In this document: one piece after another, positions 1 through 4,931 of the stretch
Layout: the number at the start of each line of letters is the position of its first letter
How positions within the stretch are numbered: the first letter of the stretch is position 1
From: Xanthobacteraceae bacterium
Lineage (GTDB): Bacteria; Pseudomonadota; Alphaproteobacteria; Rhizobiales; Xanthobacteraceae
Assembly (NCBI GenBank): GCA_030043175.1
Contig: JASHYD010000871.1
Coordinates: forward strand, 1-5,301
Direction of reading: 5' to 3'
Length of the DNA: 5,301 bases
Notes under the pieces: model-generated
Told to the model about the DNA's origin: nothing
What the model saw: only the letters and a program-made list of their open reading frames with translations
The model's database searches: none
Made by a program: the position numbers and the translations under genes

Positions 1-82
1 ACGTGATCTCAGCCGCTTGGCCGTGCTCGGCCTGCGCGCGCGCCCCGCGAAACCTGTAGATCCACGAGAAGGGTGATGAAGC

Positions 83-1972
83 CTACTTTGGTCCGAATCC
101 TGGCGCGTACACGTCGGCCGTTGCGACAGGCGTCGCAAGCTGGAAGGCGCCCTTGACCATGTCGACGGGGGCTTCGATGCGCGCCGGGTCGATTTCACCC
201 AATGGCTGGCCGGGAATCTGCGCGAGTTCGGCGACGGCCTCAGTTTCCTTCTTGGCAACGGTGGCGTCCACCTGGGGGACAATTTTCTGCATGATTGCGT
301 CTGCAGCCGCCGGATCAGCGAAGGCATCCTTCATTCCGCGGATGGTCGCCGCGATGAAGCGGCGCACGAGATCGGGCTTGCTCGCGATCGTTGCATCGGT
401 CGCCACGATGCCGCTGCCGTAATAACTTAACCCCGCATCCGAATAGGCGAAGCGTACGAGTTTGCCAGGCCCGTACTGAGACCGCAGCAGCGCTTCGCCG
501 GGTGTGAATTGGCCGACACAGGAGACCTTGTTGGTCGCGAGCAGGACCGGCAATGACTCGATGCTCGCCAGGACCCACCGGACCGTTCGAGCATCGATGC
601 CGGCTGCTTTGGCGAAGGCCGGAAATAAGGTCGGAACCGAGGCACCGGCCGTCGTGCCGATCGCGTTGCCCTCCAGGTCCTTGGGCTTTCTCAGGCCGGA
701 ATCTTCGCGGCAGAGGATTGCCTGCGGCGGTTTGCAATAGGTGATGGCGACTAGCTTGACCGGGATCTGGTCGTTGGCGCGCGCCAATATCAGGTTACCG
801 AGGTCGGCGAAGCCGAACATCGCATTGCCGGCGCCAATCTGGCGGATCGCATGGGCGTCGCCTTGGCCGCGTACGATTTTCACCTCGAGCCCGGCATCCC
901 TGTAATATCCCCGGCCGAGCGCCACAAAGAAATAGGCATTGCGGCCGTAATAGCCGAAGTCGGTGGTGAACGTGACCCTGTCAAGCCGGGTCAGTGTCTC
1001 CACGCGCTCCGCCGCCACGCGCGAACCCAGGGCCTTTGCTTTTTCGTACCAACTTTGACCCAAGGCGACGTCCGGCGTTACTCCCCCGGTGATGCTCGAT
1101 TGCCTGAGCGCCTGCGGATCGTAAGTGTCGGCGAGCGCCAAGCCCGGCAACGCCCCACCCTTCTCCGCCAGGCGCTGGTTCATCAACCGGGCCCCGGAGG
1201 TATCTCCGTTCGCCAGCAGCTGGGCACCGCTCTTCATCATCGACGCAAAAGCCCCCGGCTTAGACTCGGCGCGTGACAAGACACTTCTGTCGGCCGATCC
1301 GGCAGCAGCGTTCGGACCTGCATTCTGAGCTGCAATCGTCAACCTAGCGGCTTCGTCGGCCTGCTGGGGCTGTATTGCACCGACCGTAAGCTGCGCGGAC
1401 ACGGCTTGAGGCGATGCGGTATCGCGTGACTTTTGTTCATTGGCCGCCAGCACGATCGCGTTCGCGCCGGCGATCCATGATGCGGGCTCCGCAGATAAAG
1501 GATAGGCGGCCGACCGCGTTGACGCCGATGCCTGCAGCTGTGGCTGGCTGGCCGGGGATGCCTGCGGCGCCGTGCTTGAGGGAGTGGAACCCAATCGGTA
1601 GCCAACGACACCGAGCGCCATCCCCAAGGCGATGCCGGGGAGCGACCCCGCCAACCTGTATTTCAAACCCGCTGAAGGGGCCGGTGGCTTCAAAATCCCG
1701 TCGGGCGCCAGCGCAAGCTTGTCGCGCAACTCGGCAAACGCAACATCGCCGGCGAATGCTGCGCGTTGCTTTGACCCTCTCCAGGCCAATTCGGCCGCTG
1801 CGGGCGCTTGGCCCAACGGTGTGACATCACTCTCTTCTGGGATCCCACTCGGATTTTCTGGCGTCCCACCCGGATTCGGCTCTGGTTCGGCATGTCGAAC
1901 CTTCTTCAGCGCGTAACCCGATGGTCCGTCTTTTGACGGCCTGTCGTCTGGCTCTCGAACCGGCCCGATCAT
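83..1972 (-). CDS. Membrane-anchored NMT1/NitT-TauT-type ABC substrate-binding protein with Sel1/TPR-like region
   Basis: A 629-residue protein. Residues 1-107 are polar, Pro/Glu-rich and probably cytoplasmic. About 108-127 form one Gly/Ala/Leu-rich transmembrane helix, preceded by Lys/Arg. Residues 129-160 are a Ser/Pro/Ala/Gln linker. Residues 245-316 resemble one degenerate Sel1/TPR-like unit, ending in a WYEKAKALGS motif. Residues 333-612 form a periplasmic-binding fold of the NMT1/SsuA/ThiY type: an opening TDFGYYGRNAYFFVA, then GRGYYRDAGLEVKIVRGQG, a FGFADLGNL segment and an IGTTAGASVPTLFPAF segment. Such domains capture small ligands (sulfonates, nitrate, HMP and related compounds) for ABC import; the ligand cannot be read here. 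There is no cleavable signal or lipobox, so I infer an inner-membrane anchor with the binding domain in the periplasm. The usual free protein is about 320 residues, so the N-terminal half is extra. The ATG is preceded by a purine-rich GGGGAAGGGA. No permease or ATPase gene is visible; one could lie beyond the left edge. Confidence 0.88.
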   Translation of the reverse strand: MIGPVREPDDRPSKDGPSGYALKKVRHAEPEPNPGGTPENPSGIPEESDVTPLGQAPAAAELAWRGSKQRAAFAGDVAFAELRDKLALAPDGILKPPAPSAGLKYRLAGSLPGIALGMALGVVGYRLGSTPSSTAPQASPASQPQLQASASTRSAAYPLSAEPASWIAGANAIVLAANEQKSRDTASPQAVSAQLTVGAIQPQQADEAARLTIAAQNAGPNAAAGSADRSVLSRAESKPGAFASMMKSGAQLLANGDTSGARLMNQRLAEKGGALPGLALADTYDPQALRQSSITGGVTPDVALGQSWYEKAKALGSRVAAERVETLTRLDRVTFTTDFGYYGRNAYFFVALGRGYYRDAGLEVKIVRGQGDAHAIRQIGAGNAMFGFADLGNLILARANDQIPVKLVAITYCKPPQAILCREDSGLRKPKDLEGNAIGTTAGASVPTLFPAFAKAAGIDARTVRWVLASIESLPVLLATNKVSCVGQFTPGEALLRSQYGPGKLVRFAYSDAGLSYYGSGIVATDATIASKPDLVRRFIAATIRGMKDAFADPAAADAIMQKIVPQVDATVAKKETEAVAELAQIPGQPLGEIDPARIEAPVDMVKGAFQLATPVATADVYAPGFGPK

Positions 1973-1988
1973 AAATCCCTTCCCCGGT
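1973..1988 (-). promoter_or_regulatory. Ribosome-binding site of the substrate-binding protein gene
   Basis: Read on the minus strand, the bases just before the ATG at 1972 are GGGGAAGGGATTT. This is a purine-rich Shine-Dalgarno-like stretch about four bases upstream of the start. It supports the chosen start over internal Met codons, which would remove the cytoplasmic region or the membrane anchor. Confidence 0.55.
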
Positions 1989-1990
1989 TA

Positions 1991-2056
1991 TCTTGATGCT
2001 GGTTCGTATCGCGACCACTCGCCGGCTGTCCACATCCTAAACACCTGGCATCAAGA
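1991..2056. repeat. 9-bp inverted repeat upstream of the minus-strand gene
   Basis: TCTTGATGC at 1991-1999 is matched exactly by its reverse complement GCATCAAGA at 2048-2056, with 48 bases between. The right arm overlaps a second small palindrome, CAAG-AAT-CTTG (2052-2062). The pair sits 19-84 bases upstream of the start codon of the substrate-binding protein gene, so an operator or a 5'-leader structure is possible. No regulator family is recognised, and I could not place a convincing -35/-10 pair. Confidence 0.4.
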
Positions 2057-2190
2057 ATCTTGCGATTGCTGCCCAATGCGAGCCGAAACCGGGAAGTCCT
2101 CTCGAAGTGGAAGCGGCCCCAACTCTCTTAAGCGACGTACAGCGAGGCCGCCCCTTTATGCAGCCGGCCCAGCAGGCTCGCGCCCCAATT

Positions 2191-2328
2191 CTAGTGGTTA
2201 AAAAGTTTCAAGATGCATCGCTGCGTTATTTTGACGACATTATGATCTTTCTTGGATCGGGAGGTGAGCATCGACTCGGCTTGTTCACTTGGCCACGGCG
2301 GCTGCGCTTTTTTATTTCGCTCGCTCAT
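2191..2328 (-). CDS. Possible small ORF, 45 residues, unknown
   Basis: An ATG-started minus-strand reading frame of 45 codons ending in TAG. The product is very basic and polar. It begins MSERNKKAQPPWPSEQ, is lysine-rich in the middle (SRSKKD) and ends with a more hydrophobic ILKLFNH. There is no signal peptide or membrane segment. It starts 17 bases after the stop of another short minus-strand ORF (2346-2489), and a GGGG lies about seven bases before the ATG, so the two could be translated from one transcript. Third positions are moderately GC-rich, weaker than in the clear genes of this window. No family is recognised. It may be a chance ORF or a fragment of a decayed gene. Confidence 0.25.
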   Translation of the reverse strand: MSERNKKAQPPWPSEQAESMLTSRSKKDHNVVKITQRCILKLFNH

Positions 2329-2345
2329 TGTGTGCCCCAGCGGCT

Positions 2346-2489
2346 CTACTCGTCTCCTAAGAGACCAAGCGCTCGCAGCACCTTCTCAAGCTCATGCCGG
2401 CTCCCCCTGCCAAAATGGGGGACGCTCAACCGGGTTCTCCGCCCCTGGATAGCAGGGGCGTCTTTTAGAGATGCGCACCATTCATTCAT
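2346..2489 (-). CDS. Possible small ORF or gene remnant, 47 residues, unknown
   Basis: A minus-strand frame of 47 codons from the ATG at 2489. The same frame stays open upstream for 28 more codons to a TAG at 2574-2576, and that extension also reads like protein (YLAEWRRFQRLQYSDSG). It may therefore be the 3' end of a longer gene that has lost its start. The C-terminal half is basic and helical: SVPHFGRGSRHELEKV, then LRALGLLGDE before the stop. From about codon 14 on, third positions are clearly GC-biased, which favours real or formerly real coding. No strong ribosome-binding site precedes the ATG. A perfect inverted repeat (2440-2460) lies inside the frame. I do not recognise a family. Confidence 0.33.
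   Translation of the reverse strand: MNEWCASLKDAPAIQGRRTRLSVPHFGRGSRHELEKVLRALGLLGDE
2402..2422 (+). other. Small hairpin upstream of terminator-like hairpin
   Basis: TCCCCC (2402-2407) pairs with GGGGGA (2417-2422) across a nine-base loop. It lies 17 bases before a second, stronger hairpin. Two hairpins in series ending in a T-run is a layout seen in small RNAs, but no promoter could be placed upstream. Confidence 0.3.
2440..2466 (+). terminator. Candidate rho-independent terminator, plus strand
   Basis: CGCCCCTG (2440-2447) and CAGGGGCG (2453-2460) form a perfect 8-bp GC-rich stem with a five-base loop, followed at once by TCTTTT. The T-run is on the plus-strand side only, so it would stop rightward transcription. 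No convincing plus-strand gene lies upstream. The transcript it would end could be a small RNA, or the hairpin may be incidental to the minus-strand ORF it sits in. Confidence 0.45.
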
Positions 2490-2604
2490 CAAAGAAATTT
2501 CATCATTACCGGAATCGGAATACTGCAGTCGTTGAAATCTGCGCCATTCGGCGAGGTACGATAAGCGAAGAAACTACCCCCCATCTTTGAGGCATTATTG
2601 CTTA

Positions 2605-2826
2605 ATGCCGGCGTCGAAACGCGGGGGGGCGGCTGTGGGCGCGCTGCCGCTTGCGGCGATCAGTGTGTTGGCCGGGATCGACAGCAGGCGGTGGGGGCTG
2701 CGGTGATCGCGGATTACTGCGAGCGGTTGACGCCGCTGATCCGCGACATCAATCCCGGCACGATCGCGTTTCGCTGTCACGGGCCGATATCGTGACGATC
2801 CCAACCGTTGGGAGATCGTCGAATAG
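2605..2826 (+). pseudogene. Possible frameshifted small gene, weakly like an ABM-type domain
   Basis: Three plus-strand segments read as one protein if two frame changes are allowed. Segment A, from ATG 2605, reads MPASKRGGAAVGALP and then AAISVLAGID, up to about 2685. Segment B, in another frame, reads AVGAAVIADYCERLTPLIRD and then INPGTIAFRCHGP, up to about 2787. Segment C, back in the first frame, reads RDDPNRWEIVE and ends in TAG at 2824-2826. Each segment has GC-rich third positions and stops soon after the proposed shift. The order PGT-I-x-F followed by DDPNRW-x-I-V-E resembles the C-terminal half of antibiotic biosynthesis monooxygenase (ABM) domains, which usually run on after this Glu; the match is by eye and weak. 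A runaway G tract (2623-2629) and the double shift suggest decay or sequence error. Confidence 0.35.
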
Positions 2827-3086
2827 TAGGGATCGCAGGTGCGCGGTCGGTGAGGCGGTAAATGTTTCACGGATTTGAGCGTCGAGCGCGTCTGTAATAA
2901 GCCGGGGTTTGTCAATCGGTTTGATGAAAAACAAGCCCTTGTGACACGCTGCGCAATGGTTCCGCGCCACCATTTCGCCATCAACCTATCGCGCGCATGA
3001 ACGAGCCGTTCTGATTAACTTAATGGCCACTGCGGCATAGGTCACACCGTCGGGCTAATGACGCCCGATATGATGGAGTTAGTTGA
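2827..3086. other. Intergenic stretch with no supported gene
   Basis: I see no credible gene here. Short open frames exist on both strands, but none has a good start, a ribosome-binding site and a recognisable domain together. A small inverted repeat, TCGGGC (3050-3055) with GCCCGA (3063-3068), lies shortly before the next plus-strand gene and could be part of its leader or upstream region. Confidence 0.4.
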
Positions 3087-3187
3087 ATGGGGAGACAAAT
3101 GTCGATGGCGAATAAATGCAAGTTGACGATGGACGCTGGCACTGAAGGACCCCCAGCGCGCCTCATCCAAGTCACGGACGCGAAGCA

Positions 3188-3197
3188 GGGAGGAATT
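3188..3197 (+). promoter_or_regulatory. Strong ribosome-binding site deciding the start at 3198
   Basis: GGGAGGA at 3188-3194 lies three bases before ATG 3198. The frame stays open back to an ATG at 3087, but that extension is polar and would bury the signal peptide inside the protein. The ribosome-binding site and the signal peptide together fix 3198 as the start. Confidence 0.75.
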
Positions 3198-3482
3198 ATG
3201 TTTCGAACCGTCGCACTAGCATTCATGGTGTCGCTTGCTCCGGGTTTAGCGCATGCGCAGGGGGCGAGTGATGTATGCGATTGGCACGACCTCAACAAAG
3301 TACATACTCGCGTGAATGAGGCCGTCAGTGAAATGGCACGCGCCCGCGCCGCTAACCATTATGACATGGACGGGCATGGCCTAAAGGCGGAAGATCTGCT
3401 CAAACAAGCAAACGATCAACTGGAAAGAGCTGAGGAATCAGCCAAGGCAAACGGTAACGGCCATTGCAAGAAGACAAAATAA
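3198..3482 (+). CDS. Small exported helical protein, SmbP-like (putative periplasmic metal-binding)
   Basis: A 94-residue preprotein. Residues 1-20 form a classic Sec signal peptide: Arg at 3, hydrophobic core VALAFMVSLAPGL, cleavage expected after AHA at 20. The mature part of about 74 residues is helical and charged, with HDLNKVHTRVNEAVSEMARA, then a turn around NHYDMDGHG, then a second helix from LKAEDLLKQ to SAKANGNGH. The pattern of a helix, a His-containing turn, a helix and Asn-Gly-His matches one repeat of small metal-binding proteins of the SmbP type, which bind Cu or other divalent metals in the periplasm. SmbP proper has more repeats and many more His, so this is SmbP-like at best. 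Five mature His and two Cys (27 and 90, perhaps a disulfide) are the candidate ligands. It stands alone, with its own terminator downstream. Confidence 0.78.
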   Translation: MFRTVALAFMVSLAPGLAHAQGASDVCDWHDLNKVHTRVNEAVSEMARARAANHYDMDGHGLKAEDLLKQANDQLERAEESAKANGNGHCKKTK

Positions 3483-3518
3483 CTGGGGCATTTGCTGCAG
3501 AAGCTGCCTGAGTTTTAA

Positions 3519-3545
3519 GCCCGCCGGCCACCCCGGCGGGCCTTG
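3519..3545 (+). terminator. GC-rich hairpin terminator after the SmbP-like gene
   Basis: GCCCGCCGG (3519-3527) and CCGGCGGGC (3533-3541) form a perfect 9-bp stem with a five-base loop, 36 bases after the stop codon. The following CTTGCTT is only partly T-rich. Position and stem strength make it the likely end of the SmbP-like transcript. Confidence 0.7.
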
Positions 3546-3624
3546 CTTACCTGGAGCTATTGACCACGGCGGCAGAAAATTTCAGTTTTACGCCGGAAAG
3601 TAATTGTTTTTCAAGACTTACATT

Positions 3625-3738
3625 ATGACCGAGATCAGGATGGAAACCCTGGAGAAACTGGTGGAATACCTCGTGCTGGTCGATTATCCGATCGCGAGAC
3701 GGACACTGCGCGCCGACTACATTTGGACCGAGCAATAA
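3625..3738 (+). CDS. Small protein, 37 residues, unknown
   Basis: An ATG-started frame of 37 codons ending in TAA. The peptide runs MTEIRMETLEKLVEYLVLVD, then YPIARRTLRADYIWTEQ. It is predicted as one amphipathic helix followed by a basic, aromatic tail. There is no signal peptide. Third positions are strongly GC-biased, much like the clear genes around it, which is the main reason to believe it. The ribosome-binding site is weak. The next gene starts 29 bases downstream (ATG 3768), and an alternative TTG start of that gene would overlap this one, so co-transcription is likely. I do not recognise the family. It could be a free small protein or the remaining tail of a longer gene. Confidence 0.5.
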   Translation: MTEIRMETLEKLVEYLVLVDYPIARRTLRADYIWTEQ

Positions 3739-3767
3739 TCCCGCGAGCAAGGGCGTGCGAGACCGCG

Positions 3768-4112
3768 ATGTGGCAGCCATTCGATAATGGACGAACGATC
3801 GGAAAATCCGGCTCGGAGATGGGCGTCATTCTGCTGGACGAGGAAAACGTCGACGGGGCTCGGATCACTCTCGAACGCGACGGGTTCTGGTTCCGGCGCG
3901 CACCGTTCGCGATCACCTGGGGGATCTACGGCTGGATGGTGCACACGCGCTTTTTCGCCAATGAGCAGGATGCGCGTCGCGACTATGAAGACATGAAGCA
4001 GGCGCTCAACAGCATTATTCGAGCCATCCCGCTAAAAAGCGACCCGAATCGCGACGCGAAGATGAAGACCACCATTCAAATGATCAACGAATTCGTGGAG
4101 CAATATCCATGA
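3768..4112 (+). CDS. Conserved hypothetical protein, 114 residues
   Basis: A soluble acidic/aromatic protein without signal peptide or membrane helix. The N-terminal two-thirds look like a compact alpha/beta domain: PFDNGRTIGKSGSEMG, then VILLDEENVDGARITLERD, then the aromatic FAITWGIYGWMVHTRFF. A helical segment follows (NEQDARRDYEDMKQALNS IIRAIP), and the last 25 residues are a charged tail. I know this sequence style as an uncharacterised family in rhizobia and some other bacteria, but no function is established that I can name. The frame is open back to a TTG at 3723, which would overlap the 37-residue ORF. I chose ATG 3768 because the domain begins right after it, although no strong ribosome-binding site precedes either start. 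It ends in an ATGA overlap with a 16-codon frame that I do not consider a gene. Confidence 0.82.
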   Translation: MWQPFDNGRTIGKSGSEMGVILLDEENVDGARITLERDGFWFRRAPFAITWGIYGWMVHTRFFANEQDARRDYEDMKQALNSIIRAIPLKSDPNRDAKMKTTIQMINEFVEQYP

Positions 4113-4436
4113 GCTCGCGCCGACGAGCGATGTTGCGTTCACCCGTCGCGACAAGATGACGGCATCGAAAATGTTCAAGGAGGCTGGTACGGTCCCACGA
4201 GGCACTTGAGCTCCGTTCCGGGGGCACCAGGGTGCTCTCTCCTGGACAGGTCGGACGCCAGGTTAAGCCCGACGGCAAGGTGCCGTCCTCAGGGGTGACG
4301 AACGAAGAGCAAAGACTGATAAGAGAAGCTTATGAGATCCAAGGTGGATGTGTGACCGGCACCGGGCTCGTCGCTTCAACCAATTTGAAAGGATTTGATG
4401 ATTCCCTTTGGTCGGGATTCGCGCGAGGAGCGCACC
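4113..4436. other. Gene-free, hairpin-rich stretch before the IS630 transposase
   Basis: No convincing gene in 324 bases; the open frame from 4232 runs into the transposase gene in another frame and has no domain. The notable content is three consecutive hairpins on the plus strand. One is GGGGGCAC with GTGCTCTC around 4220-4239 (G-U pairs allowed). The second is CCTGG (4241-4245) with CCAGG (4258-4262). The third is a perfect GACGGCA (4271-4277) with TGCCGTC (4281-4287). The left end of the IS must lie within this stretch or slightly upstream, but the terminal inverted repeat cannot be placed without its right-hand partner. Confidence 0.5.
4220..4287 (+). ncRNA. Candidate structured RNA or remnant (three tandem hairpins)
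   Basis: Three stems follow one another with almost no spacing: about 8 bp with two G-U pairs (4220-4239), 5 bp with a 12-base loop (4241-4262), and 7 perfect pairs with a three-base loop (4271-4287). The G-U pairs suggest an RNA on the plus strand rather than DNA sites. No T-run follows, so it is not a simple terminator. A fragment of a ribozyme such as a group II intron domain is one guess; no diagnostic domain V was seen. Confidence 0.25.
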
Positions 4437-4931
4437 ATGGCGGGACGAGCACCATCTGTGAAGAGATATGTTGTGAGGCTGAACAGCGAGGAACGCGAAC
4501 AGCTTCAGGCTCTCATTCGACAAGGGAAAGGTCCGGCGAGCCGGTGGCTAAAGGCGCGGATCTTGCTCAAGGCCGATGTCTCCGAGGCCGGTGAGGGATG
4601 GAGCGACAGCAGGATTATCGAGGCGCTGGAGACCAGCGCATCGATGGTCTACCGGGTGCGCCGGCAACTGGTGGAAGAAGGCCTTAAGGCGGTGATGAGC
4701 CGAAAGCAGCGCGCAACGCCGTCCGTGCCGCCGATCTTTGACGGCGAAAAGAAAGCCAAGCTGATCGCCTTGGCGTGTTCCGAGCCGCCCAAGGGACGCG
4801 CGCGCTGGAGCTTGCGGCTGTTGGAAGAGAAAGTCGTCGAACTCAATATTGTCGAGCGCGCCAGCGACTCAACGATCGGTCGCGTTTTAAAAAAAACACT
4901 CTCAAACCCCATCGCCGGCAACAGTGGGTGA
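4437..4931 (+). CDS. IS630-family transposase, N-terminal DNA-binding part (orfA-type product)
   Basis: A 164-residue product of the first reading frame. It binds the IS ends: residues about 10-90 carry the helix-turn-helix region. They run from RWLKARILLKAD, through SDSRIIEALETSASMVYRVR, to RRQLVEEGLKAVMSRKQR. This is followed by a linker (PPIFDGEKKAKLIALAC, PPKGRARWSLRLLEEKV) and a second helical region ending STIGRVLKK. ATG 4437 has a good AGGAG (4426-4430) six bases upstream and opens with the usual MAGRAPSVKRYVVRL, so it is preferred over the in-frame TTG/ATG at 4395/4398. The last 11 residues after VLKK are out of family: the homologous sequence continues in the -1 frame. The zero-frame product lacks all catalytic residues and would be DNA-binding only, possibly a repressor of transposition. 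Confidence 0.85.
   Translation: MAGRAPSVKRYVVRLNSEEREQLQALIRQGKGPASRWLKARILLKADVSEAGEGWSDSRIIEALETSASMVYRVRRQLVEEGLKAVMSRKQRATPSVPPIFDGEKKAKLIALACSEPPKGRARWSLRLLEEKVVELNIVERASDSTIGRVLKKTLSNPIAGNSG
4886..4892 (+). other. T_TTA_AAA slippery heptamer for -1 frameshifting
   Basis: In the zero frame the codons read GTT TTA AAA AAA ACA, giving a perfect X_XXY_YYZ heptamer (T TTA AAA) inside a run of four T and eight A (4885-4896). A -1 slip here yields VLKKNTLKPHRRQQWV, which continues the IS630 domain without loss or gain. This fits programmed frameshifting, which is known in some IS families, including IS630 members, but a plain indel in the A-run would look the same. Confidence 0.65.

Noticed and set aside
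1..82. Possible coding sequence at the left edge on the minus strand.
   Set aside because: The frame after the TAG of the large gene stays open to the edge, but 82 bases without a start codon or motif cannot be called a gene; the (CG)-rich run at 32-45 is low complexity.
2107..2535. A 142-codon plus-strand frame (GTG start) containing YFDDI and a VVKK-x-D segment, superficially like reverse transcriptase motifs.
   Set aside because: The motifs are too close together and in the wrong context for a reverse transcriptase, the rest has no RT blocks, third positions show little GC bias, there is no ribosome-binding site, and a terminator-like hairpin lies inside. Most likely chance.
2749..2973. 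Minus-strand frame with a CAACH motif near its start, like a cytochrome c haem site.
   Set aside because: There is no signal peptide, no downstream Met-ligand motif and no c-type fold length, and part of the frame is antisense to the broken plus-strand gene at 2605-2826. One CxxCH is not enough.
2595..2984. 129-codon minus-strand frame.
   Set aside because: Composition is Arg/Pro/Ser-rich as in antisense shadows, it overlaps the plus-strand segments with better coding signal, and no domain is visible.
3087..3197. N-terminal extension of the SmbP-like gene from ATG 3087.
   Set aside because: The strong ribosome-binding site and the signal peptide start at 3198; the extension is polar and would block export.
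4109..4159. 16-codon frame overlapping the stop of the 114-residue gene as ATGA.
   Set aside because: Too short, very Arg-rich and without features; the overlap alone does not support a gene.
4232..4594. 120-codon plus-strand frame from GTG 4232.
   Set aside because: It overlaps the transposase start in another frame, lies across the hairpin-rich stretch, and has no recognisable domain.
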